From: Moorella humiferrea
GTDB lineage: Bacteria; Bacillota; DSM-521; Neomoorellales; Neomoorellaceae
NCBI RefSeq assembly: GCF_039233145.1
Contig: NZ_CP136419.1
Span: 2,516,001 to 2,580,000, forward strand
Reading direction: 5' to 3'
DNA: 64,000 nt
Within the stretch, counting starts at the first letter, position 1; every line of letters begins with the position of its first letter. Of the stretch, positions 1 to 7,054 are shown piece after piece. A program made the position numbers and the translations under genes. The notes beneath the pieces were generated by a model that worked only from the letters and a program-made list of their open reading frames with translations, did no database searches and had not been told where the DNA came from.

Positions 1-732
1 CATCCTGCCTTTTTCGTGCCAGCTAGTAGTAATCTGCATGATCTTATCGGCCTCCTCCCTGTCAATCTTATCCAATTCCCGATAAAATTCCTCTTCTTCT
101 TTCTGATTTAGTTTTAAGTAGCTCTCAAAAAAACCGCCCAGCAATTCCATGCGGGCAGGGTCGATTTGAAGGCGCGTAAGCATCCGCATGAATTCTACCT
201 TTACTTTTACTCTTTCTTCCGGCTTAAAGCCCATCTTGCTTAACAGGGCAGCCGCTACTGGATTATCACTGTTAATATAATCCCGCCAGTAAAGCTTTTT
301 TAGTTCCAGCTTGTAGAAACGGAACTTTAGCACTTCCAAAAAAGAAAAATCTACGGTAAAATTATCCGGTTCGTCCCGTATCTGGTCGTAGCTGAATATG
401 GCTATGGGCAAGATTTTAAGCCGGTACTTTTCATAAAGCCGGCTAAAATAAATAAACATTCTTTCGTTAAAGTCTTGTTGCACGTAGCTTTGCGGTTCTA
501 TATGGACCAAGATTAAGCCCGGCTCATCTCTAAGTCGTGTTTCCACCAGGAGATCAACGATATGTCTTTCCCCGGCGGTTACGTCGGTAAAGACCTCCTG
601 TTGCAGAAATTTTACGTGTTCAAAGTCAATAACCCTACTGGCCAGCGGGATAAATAGCTGCATGAACTCGGCGAAGAAGTTTTCTAGCAGTTCTTTAAAT
701 AACCTGTCGTGGTCGATATGATTATGCAGCAT
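1..732 (-). CDS. Rpn/PD-(D/E)XK nuclease-family protein (transposase-like), 3' end cut by window edge
   Basis: The minus frame stays open from the left edge to an ATG at 732. The protein begins MLHNHIDHDRLFKELL, the usual opening of the Rpn (recombination-promoting nuclease) / transposase-like family related to PD-(D/E)XK endonucleases. It continues with a block resembling EVFTDVTAGERHIVDLLVETR and then LILVHIEPQSYVQQDFNERM; the D, E and Q of these blocks fit the nuclease core of the family. An acid-rich tail (KEEEEFYRELDKIDREE) follows near the edge. The frame is open a little upstream of the ATG without another start, so this ATG is preferred. It is unlike the second Rpn-like gene at 15.4-18.9 kb in sequence. 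The stop codon lies outside the window. The role in the cell is not known; these proteins promote RecA-independent recombination in E. coli. Confidence 0.75.
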   Translation of the reverse strand, partial: MLHNHIDHDRLFKELLENFFAEFMQLFIPLASRVIDFEHVKFLQQEVFTDVTAGERHIVDLLVETRLRDEPGLILVHIEPQSYVQQDFNERMFIYFSRLYEKYRLKILPIAIFSYDQIRDEPDNFTVDFSFLEVLKFRFYKLELKKLYWRDYINSDNPVAAALLSKMGFKPEERVKVKVEFMRMLTRLQIDPARMELLGGFFESYLKLNQKEEEEFYRELDKIDREEADKIMQITTSWHEKGRM

Positions 733-782
733 CTGCTTCAGCCGCTCCCGTAACTCCTGTTCCCATTTATCTTTACTTAAAG

Positions 783-939
783 TTTACACCGGAAAAAGCC
801 GGCTAGCAAGGGTTTACCTGTGAATGAAGACCTTACCTGCCCGTGATGCTGTAAATTTGTAAAACCCTGCTTCAAGCCTTTAGAGGGAAGGAATTGGTAA
901 ACAAGGTAGATCGTTGGTCCAGGGCAGTATTTTTCGTGT
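783..939. other. Intergenic region between the Rpn gene and the export operon
   Basis: These bases lie between two divergent genes. I see no open frame, RNA gene or clear terminator here. The promoter and operator of the rightward operon begin at 940. Confidence 0.5.
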
Positions 940-968
940 TTGACACCGCATACGTCAGGCTATATAGA
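940..968 (+). promoter_or_regulatory. Sigma-A type promoter of the HlyD/ABC export operon
   Basis: TTGACA at 940-945 and TATAGA at 963-968 are separated by 17 bases. The transcript would start just before the palindrome at 985-998 and run into the operon starting at 1055. Confidence 0.65.
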
Positions 969-984
969 TAATAGTAGATAAGTA

Positions 985-998
985 ACTAACTAGTTAGT
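985..998. promoter_or_regulatory. Perfect palindrome, probable TetR-type operator
   Basis: ACTAACTAGTTAGT is a perfect 14-base palindrome immediately downstream of the promoter -10 box, in the position where a repressor would block transcription. The best candidate to bind it is the TetR-family protein encoded at 5379-5990, the last gene of the same cluster. This is inferred from position and symmetry only. Confidence 0.55.
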
Positions 999-1054
999 AT
1001 ACAGCCATGTTCCGGCAGTCCCAAGCATTTAAGCAATACAAAGGGGTGACCACT

Positions 1055-2251
1055 GTGGACGTTTTAACCCGCATCAAACTCAAAAAAACGGCAGTAACCT
1101 TCCTGCTGGCAGGCATAGTCGCCGCAGCCGTCTTTATCTTTCACAACTACTTTTATAAGCAGCAGGTAGCAATCGCCGAAGAGCGCGACAGCCTCATCGC
1201 CACCGGGACCATAGAAGCCAGGACCGCCGTGGCGGCCTTTAAAATACCCGGCAGGATCGAAACCATTCTCGTCGACGAGGGCGCCAGGGTGGAGCAGGGC
1301 CAGGAGCTGGCCCGCCTGGACAGCAGCGAGCTCAATGCCAAGCTGGCCCAGGCCGAAGGGGCCTATGCCGCCGCCCAGGGGCAGGTTAACCAGGCCAGCC
1401 ATAACGTGACCTTACAGAGCCAGCAAATTGAAGCCAAGATCAAGCAGGCCGAGGCAGGCGTCGCCGCAGCCGAGGTGGGCGTTAAGGACGCTCAAGATCA
1501 GGTAAACGCAGCCGAGGTAGGCGTTAAAGATGCAAAAGATCAGCTAAACAATGCCCAAGACCTCTACGAACGCCTCCGTCTCCTGCATGACCAGGGGGCC
1601 ATAGATGACCGCAAACTGGAAGAAGCCAGAATCGGCTACGAGCGGGCCCAGAACGCCTACAACGCAGCCCAGATCAGCTATGAGCGAGCCCGGAACGCCT
1701 ACGAGGCAGCGCAAAAGAAGCTGCAGGAGGCCCGCGCCCTTCTCGACCAGGCTATTTCGGCCCGGACAGGCGTGGCGGTGGCCCAGGCCCAGCAAGAAGC
1801 CGCCACCGGCCAGGCCAAGCAGGCCGGCGGTGCGCTAGAGGAAGCAAAGGCCTACCTGGCCGACGCCGTTTTAAAAGCCCCCATAACCGGCTTCATCACC
1901 CAGAAATACCTCGAGCAGGGCGAAATGGTCAACGCCGGGACGCCCGTCTTTGAAATCACCGATTTGCTCCATACCTACGTCAAAGTTTACATAAGCGAAA
2001 AGAAGATCGGCCGCGTCCGCCTCGGCCAGGAAGCGGAGATCACGGTAGACGCCTTCCCGGGCAAAACCTTTAAAGGCAAAGTGGTGTGGATCAACGACGC
2101 CGGCGAGTTTGCCGTCAAAAAGGCGATTAATGATCAGTACGACCATGACATCCGCAGCTTCGAGGTTAAAATTGACGTCCCCAACCCGGATCTGATCTTA
2201 AAAACCGGTATGACGGCCAGGGTAAAGATCCTGGAAGGGGAGCGGCAGTAA
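1055..2251 (+). CDS. HlyD/YbhG-type membrane fusion protein of ABC exporter
   Basis: Adaptor subunit of a YbhGFSR-like exporter. A single N-terminal membrane segment (TAVTFLLAGIVAAAVFIF) is followed by a biotinyl-lipoyl-like half motif (GRIETILVDEGARVEQGQELARLD), a long alanine- and glutamine-rich coiled coil, the second lipoyl half (APITGFITQKYLEQGEMVNAGTPVFEI) and a C-terminal beta-barrel domain. The coil contains a 14-residue tandem duplication (bases 1466-1507 and 1508-1549). I chose the GTG at 1055 because AAGGGGTGA lies five bases before it; the in-frame ATG at 1007 has no ribosome site and sits in the promoter region. The stop overlaps the next ATG by one base, so the genes are translationally coupled. 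The exported substrate is unknown. Confidence 0.85.
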   Translation: MDVLTRIKLKKTAVTFLLAGIVAAAVFIFHNYFYKQQVAIAEERDSLIATGTIEARTAVAAFKIPGRIETILVDEGARVEQGQELARLDSSELNAKLAQAEGAYAAAQGQVNQASHNVTLQSQQIEAKIKQAEAGVAAAEVGVKDAQDQVNAAEVGVKDAKDQLNNAQDLYERLRLLHDQGAIDDRKLEEARIGYERAQNAYNAAQISYERARNAYEAAQKKLQEARALLDQAISARTGVAVAQAQQEAATGQAKQAGGALEEAKAYLADAVLKAPITGFITQKYLEQGEMVNAGTPVFEITDLLHTYVKVYISEKKIGRVRLGQEAEITVDAFPGKTFKGKVVWINDAGEFAVKKAINDQYDHDIRSFEVKIDVPNPDLILKTGMTARVKILEGERQ

Positions 2252-2958
2252 TGGAGACAATCGTCGCCGTTAAAGACCTGACGCAAAAAATCGGCCGAAA
2301 AACCGTCCTGGACGGCCTGAACATCGAAGTAAGGGCCGGGGAATGCCTGGGCATCTTCGGCATGAAAGGCAGCGGCAAGACGGCCCTCCTCCACATCCTG
2401 GCCGGCATCGACAGGTTCAATTCCGGAAAAGTAGAGATAGCCGGGATGGATATCCGCAGGACCGAGAAGTTTAAAAGATACCTGGGACTGGTCACCCAGG
2501 AGCGCAGCCTTTTCCAGGATCTGAACGCGGCGGAAAACCTCGACTTTATCGCCGCGCTGAAAAACGCCGGCCGGGATAATATCAACCGGCTGATTGAGCG
2601 GCTGGAACTGGGCGAAGTGTTAAATCAACCCGTAGGCCACATGGAGGCGGGCCCGTACCAGCGCCTGGCCTTGGCCTGCGCCCTCCTCAACAGCCCCCGA
2701 CTGCTCATCGCCGACGAGCTCCTCGGCGCCATCGACCTGGATTCGCGCCGCATTATCTTGCAAGAGTTAAATAACTTTCTTGCCGGGGGCGGGACTTGTA
2801 TCTGGGCTTTCAGCAACGCCGAGTTTATGCACCACGTCCACCGGGTAGGCTGGCTGGAGAAAGGTAAAATCGCCTCCTACCCGCCCGCTGAAGCCCTGAC
2901 GCGGTGGAACGCCCGGCTCCAGGCCATCACCGGGCAGGGCGGTGGCGGCGATGCTTAG
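2251..2958 (+). CDS. ABC transporter ATP-binding protein (YbhF-like, single domain)
   Basis: Nucleotide-binding subunit that powers the two ABC-2 permeases encoded next. Walker A is GMKGSGKTALL (about residues 36-46), the Q-loop is LVTQERSLF, and Walker B is RLLIADELL. The signature motif is degenerate: where LSGGQ is expected the sequence reads MEAGPYQRLALA. The H-loop region is also weak (FSNAEFMHH). At 235 residues it holds one nucleotide-binding domain, whereas E. coli YbhF has two, so it probably works as a homodimer. It starts on the last base of the HlyD stop codon and overlaps the permease gene. Confidence 0.85.
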   Translation: METIVAVKDLTQKIGRKTVLDGLNIEVRAGECLGIFGMKGSGKTALLHILAGIDRFNSGKVEIAGMDIRRTEKFKRYLGLVTQERSLFQDLNAAENLDFIAALKNAGRDNINRLIERLELGEVLNQPVGHMEAGPYQRLALACALLNSPRLLIADELLGAIDLDSRRIILQELNNFLAGGGTCIWAFSNAEFMHHVHRVGWLEKGKIASYPPAEALTRWNARLQAITGQGGGGDA

Positions 2959-4090
2959 ACAGTGCCTGGCCATTATGCGGCGCGAGGTGTTTTACCTCTG
3001 GCGCGACAGGGGCTTGCGCTATATCCTTTTCTGCGGCTCTATATTGGGGCTGCTGCTCTTCTACGCCGTCTACAGCGCCCAGGTATTAAAAGACATCCCC
3101 ACCGCGGTCGTCGACCTGGACAACTCCGCCGCCAGCCGCGAGCTGGTGGACAAGATAGGCAAGGCGGAATATTTAAAGCTAGTCGCCTCGGTCACGAGTT
3201 ACGACGACCTGCAGGAGTTAATCAAGCAGGGGAAAGCCGTCGTGGGCGTCGTCATCCCCGAAAACTACGGCAGGAATCTGGCCCTCGGCCGGCAGGCGCG
3301 GGTGCTGGCAGTTATCGACGGGAGCAACATGATCTATGCCACCAACGCCTCCGCGGCTTTGCTGACCGTCACCCGCACCCTCAGCGCCCAGGCCGGCGTC
3401 AGCGCCCTGGTGGCCCGGGGGGTCCAATTGCAACAAGCCAAAGAAGCCTACCAGGCCATCGACATCAGCGAGGAAGCATGGTTCAACCCGGCCCTCAACT
3501 ACGCCTACTTCCTGGTGCTGGCCCTGGCTTTAAACATCTGGCAGCAGTGCTGCACCCTGGCGGCGTGCCTGAACGTCATCGGCGAAAGGGGCATGAAAAG
3601 CTGGCTGCAGATCAAGGCCTGCGGCATTTCCAAATTTAGATTATTCGCCAGCAAATCGATGGCCCAGATATTTATTTTTATGGCCGTCGTCTTGCCCGTG
3701 TATGTCCTGGCCTTCGGCGTCTTTAGGCTGCCCCTCAACTGCAGCTTACCGGCCCTTCTCCTCTTCACCCTGGCCTTCGCCGTAGCCATCCACAGCATCG
3801 GCACCCTGGCGTCCAGTTTCGCCCGCAACGCCGTCGACGCCGCCAGGTTCGGGATGATTATCGCCCTGCCTTCCTTTGTGCTGTCGGGCTATACATGGCC
3901 CCTGGAACCCATGCCGGTTTACCTGCAGAAGGTTGCCTGGATACTGCCCCAGACGTGGTTCTTCCAGGGGATAAACTACTTTGCCTTCAAAAACGCCGGC
4001 TGGAATTTGATGGCCCATTATATACTAGCCATGCTGGCCGTCGCCGCCGTATGCTATGGCGCAGCGGCCGTCTTTATCGCGCGGAGTTAA
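2951..4090 (+). CDS. ABC-2 type permease (YbhS/YbhR family), first copy
   Basis: Membrane subunit of the exporter, about 379 residues. It has an N-terminal membrane segment (LRYILFCGSILGLLLFYAVY), a large extracytoplasmic loop with the family's TAVVDLDNS and GVVIPENYGRNL motifs, and a cluster of five membrane segments in the C-terminal half ending with a SGYTWPLEPMP block typical of the ABC-2 family. I prefer the ATG at 2951 over the GTG at 2942; both overlap the end of the ATPase gene. The product is paralogous to that of the next gene, and the two most likely form a heterodimer. Confidence 0.85.
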   Translation: MLRQCLAIMRREVFYLWRDRGLRYILFCGSILGLLLFYAVYSAQVLKDIPTAVVDLDNSAASRELVDKIGKAEYLKLVASVTSYDDLQELIKQGKAVVGVVIPENYGRNLALGRQARVLAVIDGSNMIYATNASAALLTVTRTLSAQAGVSALVARGVQLQQAKEAYQAIDISEEAWFNPALNYAYFLVLALALNIWQQCCTLAACLNVIGERGMKSWLQIKACGISKFRLFASKSMAQIFIFMAVVLPVYVLAFGVFRLPLNCSLPALLLFTLAFAVAIHSIGTLASSFARNAVDAARFGMIIALPSFVLSGYTWPLEPMPVYLQKVAWILPQTWFFQGINYFAFKNAGWNLMAHYILAMLAVAAVCYGAAAVFIARS

Positions 4091-4103
4091 GGGGAAAAGG
4101 CTC

Positions 4104-5303
4104 ATGCGGCAGATCCTCAACATCGCCCACTACGAAATGCTCCATATTTTTAAAGAGAAAATCCTTTTTTTAATGGTTTTCCTGGTACCCCTCGGCTACG
4201 CCGCCCTTTTCGGCGCCACCTATGTCAGCGCCATCCTGAACAACGTGCCTGTAGCCATCGTCGACCTGGATGACTCGAAGCTCAGCCGGGAAATAGCCGC
4301 TGCCTTCGCCAACAGCCCCCACTTCAAGGTCGTCGACGACATAAAGACTTATCCAGAGCTTCAGGAGGGGATGAAAAACGGCCAGGTACGGGCCGGCGTG
4401 GTCATCCCGGAACACTTTGAGCAGGATATGGCCCAGCACGCCTTGACGCGGGTACTGACCGTTTACGACGGCTCCAATTTAATCTGGGGGTACAATACCC
4501 GCAAGTACATCCGCGAGGTGTTTAACGATTTCATTGCCGGCAGGGCGGCATCCTACCTGGCGGGGCTGGGTTATACTAAAAACGAGGTCCGCGCCATTAT
4601 GGACACGGTTTCCCTGAACACCGAAGTCTGGTACAACCCTACTTTCAGCTACACCAACTTTTTATACATGGGGTTAATCATGATTATCCTGCACCAGATC
4701 GGCCTCCTCAGCGTCAGCCTGACCGTAACCCGCGAGAAAGAGCGCCGGACCTGGCTGCAGTTCTTGAGCGCACCCGTGCCGGCGTGGAAAATCTTCGCCG
4801 GCAAGGCCCTGCCTTATTTCCTCGCTGGCTTCTTTAATTACGTCCTCCTGCTCTGGTTCGCCGCCCGCTTCGTCCACCTGAAGTTCGGCGGTTCCCTGAC
4901 CCTGCTTATCCTGCTCGGCCTGCTCTACGACTTGATCATCACCGCTGCCGGTTTTTTTATTTCCACCCGTGCACCCAACTCTCTGCAGGTTACCAGGTAC
5001 GTGATGCTTTTGTCCGTCCCCTTGTTCATGATCTCCGGCTTTACCTGGCCCTGGACCCATATACCGGCTTTTATCAATTTCCTGGCCCGGCTGCTGCCTT
5101 CCACCTGGATGATGCTGGGCTTTCGCCAGGTCGCCCTGAAGGAGCTTGAGTTGAGCTATATCCTGCCGCACATCCGGGCCTTGAGCCTGATGGCTTTCCT
5201 GGCGGTGCTGGCCGCCGTCACTTTTCCCAAGCGGCTCAACCCGCCCCCGAACGGCGGGCCGGCGATAAACAACGGCCCCTCGTATCTCTCCCGCTGGAAA
5301 TAA
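4104..5303 (+). CDS. ABC-2 type permease (YbhS/YbhR family), second copy
   Basis: Second membrane subunit, 399 residues. It shares its layout with the preceding gene: first membrane segment (ILFLMVFLVPLGYAALFGA), then VAIVDLDDSKLSREI, AGVVIPEHFEQDM, and a C-terminal membrane bundle with SGFTWPWTHIPAF. The ATG at 4104 is preceded by GGGGAAAAGG at a good distance, whereas upstream in-frame starts fall inside the previous gene. Thirteen bases separate it from the first permease, consistent with one transcript. Confidence 0.85.
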   Translation: MRQILNIAHYEMLHIFKEKILFLMVFLVPLGYAALFGATYVSAILNNVPVAIVDLDDSKLSREIAAAFANSPHFKVVDDIKTYPELQEGMKNGQVRAGVVIPEHFEQDMAQHALTRVLTVYDGSNLIWGYNTRKYIREVFNDFIAGRAASYLAGLGYTKNEVRAIMDTVSLNTEVWYNPTFSYTNFLYMGLIMIILHQIGLLSVSLTVTREKERRTWLQFLSAPVPAWKIFAGKALPYFLAGFFNYVLLLWFAARFVHLKFGGSLTLLILLGLLYDLIITAAGFFISTRAPNSLQVTRYVMLLSVPLFMISGFTWPWTHIPAFINFLARLLPSTWMMLGFRQVALKELELSYILPHIRALSLMAFLAVLAAVTFPKRLNPPPNGGPAINNGPSYLSRWK

Positions 5304-5354
5304 CCCCGGAACCCTGGCTGGACCTGAAAAAATGGGGTAAAATTTAGTCTGTAA

Positions 5355-5365
5355 ACCTGACAGGT
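5355..5365. promoter_or_regulatory. Short inverted repeat upstream of the tetR gene
   Basis: ACCTG-A-CAGGT is a perfect inverted repeat with a one-base centre, 14 bases before the start of the TetR gene. It could be a second operator or part of a local promoter. It differs in sequence from the palindrome at 985-998, so binding of the same protein is uncertain. Confidence 0.3.
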
Positions 5366-5378
5366 AAGGCGTGAGCAA

Positions 5379-5990
5379 ATGATGGAAAGGAGCGCAAAAG
5401 GCAGCCGGGAACGCATCCTGGCTGCCGCCGAAGAAGTCTTCGCCGCCAAAGGCATAGATGGCGCGCGGGTAGATGAAATCGCCGCCCTGGCGCGGGTAAA
5501 TAAACGCATGCTCTATCACTACTTCAACAGCAAAGAAGAACTGTATACTTACGTCCTCAAGGTGAATTTCGAAAAAAGCCTCGCCGCTGGGAAAAAGGCC
5601 TTCCGCGAGAAGGGTGATATCAAGCAGCAGGTCGCGGCGGCCATCCGCAATTACTTTTATTTTCTGGCCGCCAACCCCAACTACCCCCGCCTTATGGCCT
5701 GGGAAGCCCTCCAGGGCGGAAAGTACGCCCGTAAAGTTTTGCCGGAGGTGTGGGAACAGGGGCTGCCCAGCCTCAAGGCCATCCTCGCCGAAGGCATTTC
5801 CCGGGGCGTTTTCCGCCCCGACCTGGACCTCAAACAGGTGCTGGCCAGCATCACCACCCTCTGTTCCGGCTATTTCACCAACAAGGATATTCTGGCCATC
5901 CTCTGGGAAGAGGACCCCTTGAGCCCCGGCAATATGGAAAGGAGACTCAAGCATATTACTGATCTGATTTTAAACCACATCGTCGCGTGA
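5379..5990 (+). CDS. TetR/AcrR-family transcriptional regulator (CecR-like position)
   Basis: 203 residues with an N-terminal helix-turn-helix: RERILAAAEEVFAAKGIDGARVDEIAALARVNKRMLYHYFNSKEELY, the classic TetR_N pattern. The C-terminal half is a helical ligand-binding domain of the type seen in broad TetR families. It follows the two permease genes by 75 bases on the same strand, the same arrangement as CecR beside ybhGFSR in E. coli, although gene order differs. It probably represses the export operon through the palindrome at 985-998. A Shine-Dalgarno-like AAGGCGTGAG precedes tandem ATG codons at 5379 and 5382. Confidence 0.8.
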   Translation: MMERSAKGSRERILAAAEEVFAAKGIDGARVDEIAALARVNKRMLYHYFNSKEELYTYVLKVNFEKSLAAGKKAFREKGDIKQQVAAAIRNYFYFLAANPNYPRLMAWEALQGGKYARKVLPEVWEQGLPSLKAILAEGISRGVFRPDLDLKQVLASITTLCSGYFTNKDILAILWEEDPLSPGNMERRLKHITDLILNHIVA

Positions 5991-6025
5991 CCTGCTCTAA
6001 AGGCTTCTTCCCATCTCCCGGGGCG

Positions 6026-6034
6026 TGATATAAT
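6026..6034 (+). promoter_or_regulatory. Extended -10 promoter for the toxin-antitoxin pair
   Basis: TGATATAAT is a full extended -10 element 46 bases before the antitoxin start. No good -35 box is seen at 16-18 bases upstream, as is common for extended -10 promoters. Confidence 0.5.
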
Positions 6035-6080
6035 ATTTTATATATCTCTGGATGCGGATAAAATAAGCGCCAGTGAGAAA

Positions 6081-6329
6081 ATGGTTAAAAGAGTTGTTCT
6101 GAAAACTTTGATCACTAAGTTAGAAGAAATAAATCGTACTGTTGAAGAACTTAAAAAAAGCCTTGGCTACTTTGAAAGGAAATACGGGATGAGTACCGAA
6201 GCATTTTATCAGGCCTTTGTTCAAGGTAGTCTGGATGATAATATGGATTTTTTTGAGTGGAAAGCAACAAAAGATATGCTAGATGAACTAAAAATAGAAA
6301 AAGAAACCTTGCTTGGGGTATTAAAATGA
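6081..6329 (+). CDS. TumA-like antitoxin, small coiled-coil protein
   Basis: 82 residues, mostly charged helix: LITKLEEINRTVEELKKSLGYFERKYGMSTEAFYQAFVQG, then DNMDFFEWKATKDMLDELKIEKETL. The pattern of a heptad N-terminus followed by SxEAFYxxFxxG and a W-containing helix is that of partners found upstream of TumE/DUF6516-type toxins. Its stop overlaps the toxin ATG as ATGA, typical of toxin-antitoxin operons. Base composition is clearly poorer in GC than the flanking genes, which suggests recent acquisition. I infer the antitoxin role mainly from the downstream gene. Confidence 0.65.
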   Translation: MVKRVVLKTLITKLEEINRTVEELKKSLGYFERKYGMSTEAFYQAFVQGSLDDNMDFFEWKATKDMLDELKIEKETLLGVLK

Positions 6330-6640
6330 TCCAGGAATACTTCGACTTCCTAAAGAAAATCGCCATCACATTTGCTTTAACCCAGGAATTTCGACTTATT
6401 AAGGAAGTGATTGCTCTTAATTGAGGTTTCATCAGGTTTATTATCAAGTTTGTTGATGGATCTGAACTCCATGTTTTTGAGCATGTAGATGCTCGTTTGT
6501 ATAAAATGGATTATTCCTATCACTGGCAGGATGAAAATAAGAAACCGATAAAAAGATGGGATAATGCTCCCCATCATCCAGAGATTAAAACAAGTCCGCA
6601 TCATATTCACGAAGAGGATCAAATTAAACCCTTTATATAA
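6326..6640 (+). pseudogene. TumE-like (DUF6516) toxin gene with in-frame TGA
   Basis: The frame starts at ATG 6326, overlapping the antitoxin stop. It reads MIQEYFDFLKKIAITFALTQEF and so on to a TGA at 6422-6424 (codon 33), then continues in the same frame to a TAA at 6638-6640. After the TGA it encodes FVDGSELHVFEHVD, YSYHWQDENKKPIKRWDNAPHHPE and SPHHIHEEDQIKPF, the conserved core of the TumE/DUF6516 toxin family (F-DGS-L, Y-YHWQD, R-DNAPHHPE, PHH-H). The full frame would give 104 residues, a normal length. No frameshift is present, so the gene is complete apart from one codon. The simplest reading is a nonsense mutation that disarms the toxin. I see no hairpin behind the TGA that would suggest selenocysteine insertion. 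Confidence 0.75.
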
Positions 6641-7005
6641 ACTACGTTAATTGAAATTTTAAAGATAATAGAGAATAACTTCTAGATTCCCTGCTTTTAC
6701 GGACTTTTTACCTCTATAAGGTGAGCGGGCGGTTTATATGACCTTTGCCAGAGGGATAAAAACCTCACTTACTAGTATGACTGTCGTCAGGAACTCTATA
6801 CAATTGTAGTGTACTATCCATTAAGCCCTTTGTTGCCCTGGTCGAAAACCCTGTCTTTTTTCTGCCGGATTAATAATTTAAGATGCAAGGTTGGGGTTAT
6901 TTTTTATTCTTTGGCAAATGGTAGGTTGTATTTGACGTTTACCTACCTCGCCTGTAGTGGACTTTCACCAACAAATTAACGCCCATCTCGGGCGCACCGC
7001 AAATA
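6641..7005. other. AT-rich intergenic region, possible decayed mobile-element end
   Basis: About 365 bases without a supportable gene between the toxin pseudogene and the hairpin at 7006. The left part is AT-rich like the toxin-antitoxin pair. The stretch about 6945-6998 (containing CGCCTGTAGTGGACTTTCACC and the small hairpin GCCC-atctc-GGGC at 6981-6993) has the look of a leftover insertion-sequence end, but no transposase remains and I cannot confirm a family. Confidence 0.3.
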
Positions 7006-7031
7006 GGCCGCAGGATGTCGATCCTGCGGCC
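7006..7031. terminator. Strong hairpin between toxin locus and SLH gene
   Basis: GGCCGCAGGAT (7006-7016) pairs perfectly with ATCCTGCGGCC (7021-7031) around a four-base loop. A T-run (TTTTT at 7034-7038) follows on the plus strand; on the minus strand, where the SLH gene at 7055 ends, the tail is TATTT. It can act in both directions. Confidence 0.6.
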
Positions 7032-7054
7032 AGCTTTTTCCTTATTACCTGGCT

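Noticed and set aside
6422-6424. TGA as a selenocysteine codon in the TumE-like gene
   Set aside because: No hairpin of the bacterial SECIS kind is visible right after the codon, and the toxin family has no Cys at this position that I know of. A nonsense mutation explains it with fewer assumptions.
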